NCBI RefSeq assembly: GCF_003001955.1
Contig: NZ_PVNH01000002.1
Coordinates: forward strand, 310,001 to 374,000
Direction: 5' to 3'
DNA: 64,000 nt
Source: Prauserella shujinwangii
GTDB taxonomy: Bacteria; Actinomycetota; Actinomycetes; Mycobacteriales; Pseudonocardiaceae
Under the pieces are notes generated by a model. It was given only the letters and a program-made list of their open reading frames with translations, had not been told where the DNA came from and did no database searches. Of this stretch, positions 9,539 through 18,105 are shown in pieces. Within the stretch, counting starts at the first letter, position 1, and each line of letters begins with the position of its first letter. Both the position numbers and the translations under genes were made by a program.

Positions 9539-10750
9539 TCACTCGCGGTAGCGGCGGTCGGTGACGACACCCTCGCCGCTGGACTCGTCGAAGTGGTACA
9601 CCTCGCGACCCCGGACGAACACGCGCAGCGCGCGGTTCATCACGTCCAGCGGGTCACCCGACCACAACACCACGTCCGCGTCGAGCCCCGGCCGGAGCGC
9701 GCCGACACGGTCGTCCAGCCCGAGCATGCGCGCCGGGTTGATGGTCAGCGCCCGCAGGGCGGTGTCCGGGTCCAGGCCTTCCTTGACCGCGAGCGCGGCC
9801 TGGTAGACGAGGAAGTTGATCGGGATCACCGGGTGGTCGGTGGTGATCGCCAGCCGCACTCCCGCCCGCGCGAGGATGCCAGCCGAGCGCATCGTCCGGT
9901 GGCGCAGCTCCACCTTGGCCCGCGACGTGAACAGCGGGCCGAGGATCACCGGCACGTCATGCTCGGCGAGGAAGTCCGCGATCAGGTGCCCCTCGGTGCC
10001 GTGGTTGACGACGAGCTTGTAGCCGAACTCCTCGGCCAGCCGCACGGCGGTGACGATGTCGTCGGCGCGGTGCGTGTGCTGGTCCCAGTACAGCTCGCCG
10101 TCCAGCACCTTCGCCAGCGTCTCCAGCGTCAGGTCCACGTCGAACGGCTTGCCCTCCTGCCGCGCGTGGTCACGCTGCGCCGCGTAGTTGCGCGCCTTCG
10201 TGAACGCCTCGCGCAGGATCGCCGCCACACCGAGCCGCGTGCTCGGCGTCTGCTTCTTCTCGCCGTAGACGCGTTTCGGGTTCTCGCCCAGCGCGCTCTT
10301 CACGCTGACCGACTCGGCGAACAGCATGTCGACCACGGTGCGGCCCCACGTCTTGACGCCGACGGTCTGGCCGCCGATGGGGTTGCCGGAGCCAGGCTTG
10401 ATCACGACGCTCGTGACCCCGCCCGCGAGGGCGTCGTCGAAGCCGACCTCGTACGGGTCGATGCCGTCGATCGCGCGGAACCGGGCGCCGTTGGGGTCGG
10501 TCATCTCGTTGGTGTCGTCCCCCGACCAGCCCTCGCCGTCCTCGTGCACGCCGAGATGGGCGTGTGCGTCGAGGAAGCCGGGCAGCACCCACGTTCCCGA
10601 CGCGTCGATCAGTTCCGCGTCCTCGGGGACGTCCACGTCCGCAGCCCGGCCGACGGCGACGATCCGCCCGCCGTCGATCAGCACGGTGCCGCCCTCGATC
10701 GGATCGCCGTCGACGGGCACCACGTAGCCACCAATGATCGCGCTCACCAT
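9539..10750 (-). CDS. Amidohydrolase (imidazolonepropionase/dihydroorotase-like fold)
   Basis: 403-aa metal-dependent hydrolase. It has an N-terminal beta-sandwich (SAIIGGYVVPVDG, then GGTVLIDGGRIVAVG), then HAHLG with metal ligands His63 and His65, later histidines in YWDQHTHRAD and VVNHGTEGH, and an aspartate in TTDHPV. The C-terminal NPARMLGLDDRVGALRPGLDADVVLW is typical of the superfamily. The substrate is unknown; cyclic amides are usual. The ATG at 10750 lacks a ribosome site but has TAGCGT about 8 bp upstream, consistent with a leaderless message. It ends 7 bp from the acyl-CoA dehydrogenase gene, convergently. Confidence 0.85.
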   Translation of the reverse strand: MVSAIIGGYVVPVDGDPIEGGTVLIDGGRIVAVGRAADVDVPEDAELIDASGTWVLPGFLDAHAHLGVHEDGEGWSGDDTNEMTDPNGARFRAIDGIDPYEVGFDDALAGGVTSVVIKPGSGNPIGGQTVGVKTWGRTVVDMLFAESVSVKSALGENPKRVYGEKKQTPSTRLGVAAILREAFTKARNYAAQRDHARQEGKPFDVDLTLETLAKVLDGELYWDQHTHRADDIVTAVRLAEEFGYKLVVNHGTEGHLIADFLAEHDVPVILGPLFTSRAKVELRHRTMRSAGILARAGVRLAITTDHPVIPINFLVYQAALAVKEGLDPDTALRALTINPARMLGLDDRVGALRPGLDADVVLWSGDPLDVMNRALRVFVRGREVYHFDESSGEGVVTDRRYRE

Positions 10751-10857
10751 AGTTCGACACGCTAACGAACTTGCCCCGCACGAGGGAAACCGCCCCGCAG
10801 CGATGGCAACCACATCGAAACGGTCGTGGGATACTGCCCGTGACCCGAGGAGGACCC

Positions 10858-11446
10858 GTGACCGCGCTGCCCGAGCACCCCCACGAGTCGAACGGACTGC
10901 TGACCATCACCGACTACGCGGCTCTCGGCGAGACCGAACCCGGCTACACGGAGCTACAGGAGGGCCGTCTGGTCATGTCGCCGAGCCCGGCACCGCAGCA
11001 CAACGAGGCGGCACTGGCACTCGCCATGCAGCTCTACCCGCAGGTCCCGGCCGACCTCCGGGTGGTCCCGGACATCGATGTCGACCTGGAGCTGGCCGGA
11101 CCGGACGAACCGGGCTTCGTCCGACGGCCCGACCTGGTCGTGGTCCGAGAGCAAGGCGGTCGACCGCGCACACGACGAGGGCGGCCTGCTCCGCGCCTCC
11201 GACGTGGTGATCGTCGTCGAGATCGTCTCCCCCGGCTCCCGCCGCACCGACTACGTGATCAAACACGGCGAATACGCCGACGCCGGCATCCCGCACTACT
11301 GGATCGTCGACCTCGCCGACCCACTGTCACTGGTCGCCTGCCACCTCGCCGGAGAACTCGGCTACCAAGACGCACCCGCCGCCACCGGCACCTACACCAC
11401 CACGGAACCGTTCCCGGCCCGGCTGGACCTCACCACGCTGAGCTGA
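10858..11446 (+). pseudogene. Uma2-family endonuclease-like gene, copy 1, frameshifted
   Basis: The first 98 codons match copy 2 (MTALPEHPHESNGLL onward), then an extra base near 11150-11155 throws translation out of frame. In the +1 frame the protein resumes as KAVDRAHDEGGLLRASDVV and continues to a stop at 11446 identical to copy 2. The nuclease-like core motif EIVSPGSRRTDYVIK is therefore separated from the N-terminus. The patch just after the shift (KAVDRAHDEGG) looks more like usual family sequence than the matching patch in copy 2, so the damage appears recent. A sequencing error is the alternative explanation. Confidence 0.75.
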
Positions 11447-11515
11447 CCACCCCCGCCGCCGACGGAAACCACATCGAGACGCCGTGGGACACCGTCCGTG
11501 ACCCGAGGAGGACCC

Positions 11516-12103
11516 GTGACCGCGCTGCCCGAGCACCCCCACGAGTCGAACGGACTGCTGACCATCACCGACTACGCGGCTCTCGGCGAGACCGAACCCG
11601 GCTACACGGAGCTACAGGAGGGCCGTCTGGTCATGTCGCCGAGCCCGGCACCGGAGCACAACGAGGCGGCACTGGCACTCGCCATGCAGCTCTACCCGCA
11701 GGTCCCGGCCGACCTCCGGGTGGTCCCGGACATCGATGTCGACCTGGAGCTGGCCGGACCGGACGAACCGGGCTTCGTCCGACGCCCCGACCTGGTCGTG
11801 GTCCGACGCGAGGGCCGGGACCGGGTGCGGAAGGAAGGCGGGCTGCTCCGCGCCTCCGACGTGGTGATCGTCGTCGAGATCGTCTCCCCCGGCTCCCGCC
11901 GCACCGACTACGTGATCAAACACGGCGAATACGCCGACGCCGGCATCCCGCACTACTGGATCGTCGACCTCGCCGACCCACTGTCACTGGTCGCCTGCCA
12001 CCTCGCCGGAGAACTCGGCTACCAAGACGCACCCGCCGCCACCGGCACCTACACCACCACGGAACCGTTCCCGGCCCGGCTGGACCTCACCACGCTGAGC
12101 TGA
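11516..12103 (+). CDS. Uma2-family (DUF820) putative restriction-endonuclease-fold protein, copy 2
   Basis: 195 aa with the PD-(D/E)XK-type core of DUF820: RPDLVVV (metal aspartate), then VVEIVSPGSRRTDYVIKHGEYADAGIPHYWIVD, where the Glu and Lys complete the catalytic set. Uma2 proteins are abundant in actinobacteria and cyanobacteria; their function is unproven, and roles linked to mobile DNA have been suggested. GTG 11516 is chosen because GAGGAGG lies 4 bp upstream; a GTG six codons earlier is possible. The last 17 bp overlap the convergent P-loop kinase gene. Confidence 0.82.
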   Translation: MTALPEHPHESNGLLTITDYAALGETEPGYTELQEGRLVMSPSPAPEHNEAALALAMQLYPQVPADLRVVPDIDVDLELAGPDEPGFVRRPDLVVVRREGRDRVRKEGGLLRASDVVIVVEIVSPGSRRTDYVIKHGEYADAGIPHYWIVDLADPLSLVACHLAGELGYQDAPAATGTYTTTEPFPARLDLTTLS

Positions 12104-12563
12104 CCACCCCCGCCGCCGACGGCGGCAGCGGCAGCGGGTACGGCCTGCCGCGCACGTACCGCTCGTAGAGGTCGTCGATCAGCGCGGCTCCGACCGTCCG
12201 GTCGCGGGCGCGGTCGTTCTCCCGGCACACGGCGGGGTCCACGTCGGTCAGGTCGATCACGCGGAGCCCGGCGCCCTCCTCGGCGGCGAGTTCCGCGGGC
12301 CGCCTGACGTAGGAGTTGCGCAGGTTCAGGTCGTCGACGAGCACGTTGCTGCCCGCCCGCAGCCCCGTGCGGATCAGCTGCTCCTGCACCTCGCCGACCC
12401 GCAGCTCACGCCAGGTGGAGAACCGGTACTCCGCGAGCCCGAACAGCAGGTCGCGCAGATGGTCACGGCCGACGAGCCAGCCGCCCTCCGCGCGTTGCAG
12501 CGCACGGGCGCGCACGGTCTTCCCGCTGCCGGGAAGACCGCGGAACACCACGACGTCGCTCAC
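12087..12563 (-). CDS. Small P-loop kinase (polynucleotide-kinase/zeta-like AAA_33)
   Basis: 158 aa. Walker A GLPGSGKT is at residues 9-16, followed by GRDHLRDLLFG, a Walker B-like strand NVLVDDLNL and an arginine-rich lid (CRENDRARDRTVG). This is the layout of small phosphotransferases such as polynucleotide kinases or AAA_33 proteins; the substrate is unknown. The start codon overlaps the stop of the upstream epimerase gene by 4 bp (ATGA), so it is translationally coupled to sugar metabolism. Its 3' end overlaps the Uma2 gene on the other strand by 17 bp. Confidence 0.78.
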   Translation of the reverse strand: MSDVVVFRGLPGSGKTVRARALQRAEGGWLVGRDHLRDLLFGLAEYRFSTWRELRVGEVQEQLIRTGLRAGSNVLVDDLNLRNSYVRRPAELAAEEGAGLRVIDLTDVDPAVCRENDRARDRTVGAALIDDLYERYVRGRPYPLPLPPSAAGVVSSAW

Positions 12564-13465
12564 CGCACGCGGATACCCCAGCTACCCCGCCACGACGCGC
12601 CCGGCTCCAGCTCGATGAGGTCGGTGCCGCTGTTCAGCGCGTCCGCCGGACAGGTCATCGGCTCGATCGCGATCGCCCTTCCCCTGCCGACGAGGTCCCG
12701 CGGGGTGAACACCTGGACCCAGCCGAAGTCGCTCTCGGCCCAGAGGTCGAGTGCGGTGTCGCCGTGCGTGAGCAGGTGGTGGAACCGGCCGTCCTCGCCG
12801 GGCCGCAGCGCGCCGAACGCCGTGTCCAGGTCGAGGTCGCCCACCCGCCTGCCGCCGCGCAGGTCGTACTCGGTGCCCTCGACGTCCCGCTCGTCGCCGA
12901 ACGGCAGCTGCCGGTCGGCGACGTAGGGCCGCACGCGCGTGGCGGGCAGCGTGAGCGTCAGCTCGTCCGTCGGGACGTCTCCGATCCGGAGGTAAGGGTG
13001 GGCGCCCACGCCGACGCCGATCGGGGTCTCGCCCTCGTTGCGGATCTCGTGCGTGACCGTCAGCTCGCGCGGCGCGAGGTCGTACCGGATCACGGTGTGC
13101 AACGGCACCGGCCAACCCGGTTCGTCGGCCACGTCCACCGCGAGCGTGATGGCGGACTCGGCGTGTTCCAGCAGCTGCCACTCCCGGTGCCGGGTGAGCC
13201 CGTGGATCGCGTTGCCCCGCCTGGCTTCGGTGACGTCGAGGCGCTGCACCTCGCCCCGGTAGGTCCATTCCGCGTTCCTCGTGCGGTTGGGCCACGGCAG
13301 CAGCACCTGCCCGGCGGCCTTCGGCGGTTCCTCCTCCACGTCGAACGTCTCGAGGTAGGGCACGCCGCCGATCTCGAAGGCGCGCAGTCCCGCGCCGATC
13401 TCGGTGACCACCGCGCGGGCGCTGCCCCGGGTGAGTTCGAACTGTTCGCCGGTCGGATTCGCCAT
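12560..13465 (-). CDS. Aldose 1-epimerase family protein
   Basis: 301-aa beta-sandwich galactose-mutarotase-like protein. Family landmarks are NRTRNAEWTYRGE, the catalytic-histidine segment NAIHGLTRHREW, GVGAHPYLRIG with the second histidine, and a glutamate near the end (AIAIEPMTCPADALNSG). It interconverts anomers of an aldose or of a phosphosugar; the GalM-like subgroup is common in actinomycetes. First gene of a two-gene unit with the P-loop kinase. A short palindrome (13563-13576) lies about 100 bp upstream. Confidence 0.88.
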   Translation of the reverse strand: MANPTGEQFELTRGSARAVVTEIGAGLRAFEIGGVPYLETFDVEEEPPKAAGQVLLPWPNRTRNAEWTYRGEVQRLDVTEARRGNAIHGLTRHREWQLLEHAESAITLAVDVADEPGWPVPLHTVIRYDLAPRELTVTHEIRNEGETPIGVGVGAHPYLRIGDVPTDELTLTLPATRVRPYVADRQLPFGDERDVEGTEYDLRGGRRVGDLDLDTAFGALRPGEDGRFHHLLTHGDTALDLWAESDFGWVQVFTPRDLVGRGRAIAIEPMTCPADALNSGTDLIELEPGASWRGSWGIRVR

Positions 13466-13562
13466 GCGCCGAACCTATCGCCCCGGAAACGACTGGTCGC
13501 GGGGGCCGGCCGTCCCTGCGCCGGCCCGCCTGCTCATCACCACATCACGATCGCGGACTGTC

Positions 13563-13576
13563 CACTGTTGACAGTG
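13563..13576. promoter_or_regulatory. Short perfect palindrome upstream of the aldose epimerase gene
   Basis: CACTGT-TG-ACAGTG in the 169-bp space between the epimerase start and the ORC-like ATPase stop. It could be an operator for the epimerase unit or part of a weak terminator for the ATPase gene. The rest of this gap holds only a GC-rich stem (GGCCGGCC...GGCCGGC type) near 13515-13540. Confidence 0.3.
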
Positions 13577-13634
13577 AGATCGCGGCCAGGCGCAGGCTTG
13601 CGCGGCGCCGTGGAGTACCGCGGGGCGGCAGGTG

Positions 13635-15206
13635 TCAGGGCTCCGAGGGTTGATCGAGCACGGCGAGGTCGATCGTCGCGGCGGCGAAGTCGAACCGCTC
13701 CGGCGGAACGCCCTTCGCCGAGGTCAGCCAGCCGCCCCGGTCCCTCGGGCGCAGGTGCGAGCCGCCGTCGAGCAGCAGCGACACGTAACAGCCGTAGTCG
13801 AGGGCGAACCCGTCGTAGAGCACCCCCGGGTGGTGCGGGTCGACCACGCCCCGGCGCAGCAGGTGCAGCAGGCGGGCGTCGAACAGCTCGTCGATGACGT
13901 CGCGGTGCGCGCACGCCAGGTGGTCCACCAGGAACGTGCGGGACCGGCGACGGCCGACGACCTCGTCGATCAGGTACCGCAGGGCCCTGCGCATCGGCTC
14001 GTCGGCGCTCACCACGCTCTGCTTGTCGCGCAGGTACCAGTCCCGCGCGGCACGCCGCACGTCGGCCAGGCCGATGGGCTGGTCGTGGGCATGCTGGGCG
14101 GCCAGCGCCGCGATGTTGATGGCGTCGCGCGGCACGCCCTCGGCGGCCCGGACGAGCTCGGGAAAGGCGTCGCGCCGGAACAGCTCCGCCACGAGGCTCT
14201 CCGCGTCGGGCGGCGGGTTCCGGATCATCGTGGCCAGCCGGGAGCCCGCGTGGTTGTGGAACAGCTGCCGGAAGAACTCCGTGGCCCGGTCTCGCGAGTG
14301 TTCGAACAACAGGTAGTCGTCGAGGCTCACGGCCGACGCGGCGTCCGCGCCCACCTCGATGCCGACGTAGTCGCCACGGCGTCCGGGCACGGAGAACCGG
14401 GATCGCCGCTCGATGGCGGCGATCTTGACGGTGACGCCGCCGACCGGCAGGACGCTGCGCCGGAGCAGGTCGGCGAGGATCGGCTGCAGGTCCAGCGGCA
14501 CGCTGCTCCACTCGTCGAGCAACAGCCACAGCCGGGCGGGCGCGAGCGACCGCGTCAGCTCCCGCAGCGCCCTGCCGAGCGGACCGAACAGCACGTGGTG
14601 CCGCTCCACCCCGGTGCGGCGCAGCCTGCTCTCGGCGCTGACGGTCCGCCGGTGCTCCGCCGACGCCGTGGCCGACGGTGCCGCGGACACCGAGAGGCCG
14701 AGCGAACCCGCCGACTCGGCCACCGTCCCCAGTGTCGTCTCCCGCTCGACCTCGCCGACCACCTCGACGGTGGTCGCGACCTCGGCGAGGTCGTCCAGTG
14801 CCCGCAGCACACCGTCGCGGTCCGCGGTGCCTCCGTCGACAGCCGCCGCGAGCAGCTCGTCGTGCACGGCTTCGAGCGTGTCCACGAGCAGGTGGGTCCC
14901 GCGCAGCGCCACACTCTGGGTGCCGTCGGCGGACAGTCCGCCCGCCGAGCCGATCGTCCGCAGGTCCAGGTAGACCGGGACGTCACCGGAGTGCTCGGCG
15001 AGGGCGGCGAGGTGCAGCAGCGCGTGCGTCTTCCCCGTCCCCCTGCGGCCGTAGAGGATCTGGTGGTCGCTGGAGTTGAGCATCGCGGAGAAGGAGCCCG
15101 CCGCGACATAGGTTCCGGCCAGCACGTGCCGGTCGCTGCTCTCGGCCCGGCGCGGGATGCGCATCAGGGCATGGTTGAGGTGTTTCTGCCGCTCGCCCGC
15201 CGCCAC
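13635..15206 (-). CDS. ORC/Cdc6-like AAA+ ATPase
   Basis: About 523 aa. The N-terminus (HLNHALMRIPRRAESSDRHVLAGTYV) leads to Walker A GRRGTGKTH at about residues 53-61 and Walker B LWLLLDEWSSVP near 225. Sensor-like and winged-helix-like segments follow (a RRSVLPVGGVTVKIAAIERR strand, then IDEVVGRRRSRTFLVDHLA). This resembles the stand-alone bacterial ORC-CDC6-family ATPases, which have no assigned role and sometimes travel with defence or mobile genes. GTG 15206 is chosen because the ERQKHLNHAL segment looks coding; ATG 15164 is the alternative. The MFS exporter gene lies 56 bp upstream on the same strand. Confidence 0.7.
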   Translation of the reverse strand: MAAGERQKHLNHALMRIPRRAESSDRHVLAGTYVAAGSFSAMLNSSDHQILYGRRGTGKTHALLHLAALAEHSGDVPVYLDLRTIGSAGGLSADGTQSVALRGTHLLVDTLEAVHDELLAAAVDGGTADRDGVLRALDDLAEVATTVEVVGEVERETTLGTVAESAGSLGLSVSAAPSATASAEHRRTVSAESRLRRTGVERHHVLFGPLGRALRELTRSLAPARLWLLLDEWSSVPLDLQPILADLLRRSVLPVGGVTVKIAAIERRSRFSVPGRRGDYVGIEVGADAASAVSLDDYLLFEHSRDRATEFFRQLFHNHAGSRLATMIRNPPPDAESLVAELFRRDAFPELVRAAEGVPRDAINIAALAAQHAHDQPIGLADVRRAARDWYLRDKQSVVSADEPMRRALRYLIDEVVGRRRSRTFLVDHLACAHRDVIDELFDARLLHLLRRGVVDPHHPGVLYDGFALDYGCYVSLLLDGGSHLRPRDRGGWLTSAKGVPPERFDFAAATIDLAVLDQPSEP

Positions 15207-15262
15207 CCGCAACAGGGTGCCCGGGCGGGCCGGGGCCGCGCAGCCGCCGTGCGAGTGAGCGA

Positions 15263-16552
15263 TCAGGCCGTCGGCGCGGGCCGCTCCTCCGCCGTGGGCG
15301 CGCGGTAGCGCCAGAAGGCGGGCAGCAGCAGGACGGCGAGGACGACGAGCACGATCACCAGCACACCACCCCCGGTGGCGGCCGCGGCCGTGCCGACACC
15401 CGCGGCCGCCCAGCCGTGCGTCAGGTCCGCGACCCTCGGCCCACCGGCCACGACCACCGTGAACGCGCCCTGGGTGCGACCGCGCATCTCGTCGGTGGCC
15501 GCGGACTGCAGGATCGCCATCCGGTAGATCGCGCTCACCATGTCGGCCGCACCGCCGATGGCCAGGAAGACGACCGCCAGCCACAGCGAGTTCGCCAGCC
15601 CGAAGCCCGCGACGGCGAGGCCCCAGACGCAGATGGCGACCACGACGGCAGCACCCTGCCTGCGCACCCGGCTCACCCAGCCGGACATCAGGCCGATCAG
15701 CATCGCGCCGAGCGGGATCGCCGCGAACAGCCAGCCCAGCGCGAGCCCGCCGCCGGGAGGGTCGCCGAAGGTGCGTTCGGCCATCTCGGGGAACAGCGCG
15801 CGCGGCATGCCGGCGACCATCGCGACGATGTCCACGACGAACGACGCGAGCAGCACCTTCTGCGTCGCCATGTACCGGAATCCGTCGACCACGTCCCGCA
15901 GCCCGGCCCTGCGGACGAGCCCGGACGTCGGCGGCAGGGCAGGCAACCGCCACACCGCCCACAGCACCACGACGAGCGCGGCGGTGTCCACCAGGTACAA
16001 AGTGGACAAACCGACCACCGGAAGCAGCGCGCCCGCCGCGAGCGGGCCGAACACCGCGCCGAAGGTCATCATCGTGCCGGTCAGCGCGGCCGCCGAGGGC
16101 AGCAGGTGCTCGGGGACGAGCCGGGCGACCACGGCGTTGCGCGTCGGCATGTTGATCGCGAAGAAGGCCTGGTTGACGCCGAGCAGCGCGAGCACCACCC
16201 ACACCGAGTCCACGGCGAGGAACGCCTGCGCCCACAGCAGCGCGGCGGTGCCGGCGATCCCGATGTTGGAGACGAGCAGCAGCCGCCGCCGGTCCACGGT
16301 GTCGGCGATCGCCCCGCCCCACAGCCCGAAGACGAGCAGTGGCACGAGCGCGACCGCCCCGGTGAGCCCCACGTAACCGGACGACCCGGTGAGGTCGAAG
16401 ACCTGCTTCGGCACCGCGACGGCGGTCAGCTGGCTGCCGATCGCGGTGACGACAGAGCTGATCCAGAGCCTGCGGAACGCCGGGATCCGCAGTGGCCTCC
16501 GGTCGACGACGAGTGATCCGAGTACTCTCCGCGCTCCGCTACGCCCACCCAC
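15263..16552 (-). CDS. MFS exporter, EntS-like (MFS_3)
   Basis: 429 aa with twelve predicted membrane helices. The loop-2 signature GGAIADTVDRRRLL is followed by AFFAINMPTRNAVVARLVP, typical of the enterobactin-exporter-like MFS_3 group. Small-molecule or siderophore efflux is a family-based guess. The GTG start lacks a ribosome site. TAGGCT, 8 bp before it, could be a leaderless -10 and lies inside a palindrome (16557-16577). The ORC-like ATPase gene follows on the same strand. A related exporter is encoded at 41913-43268. Confidence 0.85.
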   Translation of the reverse strand: MGGRSGARRVLGSLVVDRRPLRIPAFRRLWISSVVTAIGSQLTAVAVPKQVFDLTGSSGYVGLTGAVALVPLLVFGLWGGAIADTVDRRRLLLVSNIGIAGTAALLWAQAFLAVDSVWVVLALLGVNQAFFAINMPTRNAVVARLVPEHLLPSAAALTGTMMTFGAVFGPLAAGALLPVVGLSTLYLVDTAALVVVLWAVWRLPALPPTSGLVRRAGLRDVVDGFRYMATQKVLLASFVVDIVAMVAGMPRALFPEMAERTFGDPPGGGLALGWLFAAIPLGAMLIGLMSGWVSRVRRQGAAVVVAICVWGLAVAGFGLANSLWLAVVFLAIGGAADMVSAIYRMAILQSAATDEMRGRTQGAFTVVVAGGPRVADLTHGWAAAGVGTAAAATGGGVLVIVLVVLAVLLLPAFWRYRAPTAEERPAPTA

Positions 16553-16556
16553 GGAT

Positions 16557-16577
16557 AGTTAGCCTACGCAGCTAACT
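16557..16577. promoter_or_regulatory. Palindrome overlapping the MFS promoter
   Basis: AGTTAGC-CTACGCA-GCTAACT has perfect 7-bp arms. On the minus strand it contains TAGGCTAAC, half of an IdeR/DtxR-type iron box and the candidate -10 for the MFS gene. The full 19-bp iron-box consensus is not met, so another repressor is equally possible. Confidence 0.45.
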
Positions 16578-16587
16578 GTCGGTGACG

Positions 16588-17295
16588 TCAGGGGGCGACG
16601 CGGTGAATCCGCCAGCCGTCCTCGTTCCGCACGTAGCGCAGCCGGTCGTGCAGCCGGTCCTCCCTGCCCTGCCAGAACTCGACCAGGTCGGGGCGGATGC
16701 GCCAGCCACCCCAGTGCGGCGGCACCGGCACCTCGTCGACGTCGGCGAACCGGCGCTCGATGGCGTGCAGCGCGTTGTCCAGCGCCCGCCTGCCCTCGAC
16801 GACGCGGGACTGCGGCGAAGCCCACGCGCCCAGCTGCGAGCCGCGTGGCCGCGACCGCCAGTAGGCCGCCGTCTCGTCGGGCGAGACCTTCTCCACCTCG
16901 CCGCGCACGGTCACCTGCCGGTGCAGCGGGAACCACGGGAACGTGGCCGACGCGTACCGGGTGACGGTGAGGTCGTGGCTCTTCGCCGAGGTGTAGTTGG
17001 TGTAGAAGACGATGCCGCGCTCGTCCAGCCCCTTGCACAGGACCGTCCGCGAGGAGGGCAGCCCTTCGGCGTCGGCGGTGGCGAGCACCATCGCGTTGGG
17101 CTCCGCGAGTCCCGCGGCGACCGCCTGGTCGAGCCACGCCCGGAGCTGTTCGGTCCACGTGGGAGCGAGCGCGGACTCGTCGAGCGCACCACCGTCGTAG
17201 GCGACCCGCATCTGCGGCAGGCGCACGGCCGCGTCCGCCTCCGAACCGTTCGCCTCCGCCACGGCACCGCCGCCCTTGCCGCCGAGTTCCGACAT
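16588..17295 (-). CDS. pdxH: Pyridoxamine 5'-phosphate oxidase
   Basis: 235-aa FMN enzyme making pyridoxal 5'-phosphate from pyridoxamine or pyridoxine phosphate. Visible are MRVAYDGGALDE near the N-terminus, the FMN-binding RTVLCKGLDERGIVFYTNY and SAKSHDL segments, SRPRGSQLGAWASPQS, and the C-terminal PDLVEFWQGREDRLHDR with RLRY. Full length for the family. It is near the second citrate synthase gene, a neighbourhood often seen in related actinomycetes. It supplies cofactor for PLP enzymes such as SerC, encoded 9 kb away. Confidence 0.95.
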   Translation of the reverse strand: MSELGGKGGGAVAEANGSEADAAVRLPQMRVAYDGGALDESALAPTWTEQLRAWLDQAVAAGLAEPNAMVLATADAEGLPSSRTVLCKGLDERGIVFYTNYTSAKSHDLTVTRYASATFPWFPLHRQVTVRGEVEKVSPDETAAYWRSRPRGSQLGAWASPQSRVVEGRRALDNALHAIERRFADVDEVPVPPHWGGWRIRPDLVEFWQGREDRLHDRLRYVRNEDGWRIHRVAP

Positions 17296-17406
17296 GCCAC
17301 AACCTCCGCACCCGTGGGGGATCGCCCCGTCTCTCCGGCCGACGTTAGGGCCTGGGCCGGGACCGCGAAACCTCCCGACCGGTGACGCCCACCACTGGAT
17401 CGGTCA

Positions 17407-18036
17407 CTACGCCTGCCGCGTTATCGCCGCAGACATGAGGGACTTGATCTCGTCGGCGATCACCGCGACCGGTTCGGGCGGATTGCCCGCCTGCCACGCG
17501 CGCAGCAGCCCGGTGACGGCCCCGACGAGAGCGATCCCCGTCAGCCGGTAGTCGCGGCGTGGCGCGAGCCCGTGCTCGGCAGCCCTGGCAGCCTCCGCCG
17601 CGATGAACTCGGCCCACCGGGTCACCCACCGCTGGTGCTGCGCCTCCAGCGCGGGACTGACCCCGACGGCCTCGACGTAGGCCAGCCGGGGCAGCCGGGG
17701 ATCGGCGGTCACGGCGGCGACGAAGGCGTCCAGCAAGGTGCCGATGCGGGTCACGGCGTCGGTCTCGAGCACCGTGCCGAGCGCGTGGCGCACGTGGCTC
17801 AGGGCGAGGTCGTTGACGCGGTCGTGCAGCACGAGCAGCACGTCCTGCTTGCCCTCGAACTCCTCGTAGAAGGTGCGGGTGGACACCCGCGCCCGCGTGC
17901 AGATGTCGGCGATGCGGCTGGCGCGGTAGCCGGTGGTCGTGAACTCCTCGAGCGCGGCGTCGAGCAGGGCCGCACGACGGTGCGCCCTGCGCGAGGCGAC
18001 GTCCACGCCGCGATAGGTCCGGCCCGAACTTGCCAC
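17407..18036 (-). CDS. TetR-family regulator (divergent from secreted lipase)
   Basis: 209 aa. A helix-turn-helix at about residues 18-64 (AALLDAALEEFTTTGYRASRI, then RVSTRTFYEEFEGKQDVL) is followed by an all-helical ligand domain with a TetR_C-like pattern. It is divergently transcribed from the lipase gene with 69 bp between starts, and an inverted repeat lies in that gap. The simplest reading is local repression of the lipase and itself. The inducer is unknown. Confidence 0.87.
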   Translation of the reverse strand: MASSGRTYRGVDVASRRAHRRAALLDAALEEFTTTGYRASRIADICTRARVSTRTFYEEFEGKQDVLLVLHDRVNDLALSHVRHALGTVLETDAVTRIGTLLDAFVAAVTADPRLPRLAYVEAVGVSPALEAQHQRWVTRWAEFIAAEAARAAEHGLAPRRDYRLTGIALVGAVTGLLRAWQAGNPPEPVAVIADEIKSLMSAAITRQA

Positions 18037-18052
18037 TGCCTACTCCCGGGTA

Positions 18053-18082
18053 TACATTTCGAAAATCTCGATTACCAATGTA
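18053..18082. promoter_or_regulatory. Candidate TetR operator, tetR/lipase intergenic
   Basis: TACATT and AATGTA form perfect 6-bp arms separated by 18 bp that contain TCGAAAATCTCGA. The segment is conspicuously AT-rich for this genome and centred between the divergent starts. Confidence 0.45.
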
Positions 18083-18105
18083 GTGCGGATCACCCGGAGG
18101 CCACC

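Larger units (their letters stand above)
10805..12122. repeat. Tandem direct duplication (about 658-bp unit) carrying a Uma2 gene
   Basis: Two head-to-tail copies, roughly 10805-11464 and 11465-12122, are nearly identical from about 50 bp before the Uma2 start codon to about 20 bp after its stop. They differ by scattered substitutions and a diverged patch near 11150 versus 11808 in which copy 1 carries one extra base. The near identity suggests a recent or gene-converted duplication. Confidence 0.85.

Noticed and set aside
10805-12122. Insertion sequence or transposon at the Uma2 duplication
   Set aside because: No transposase, no terminal inverted repeats, and the units are simple head-to-tail copies.
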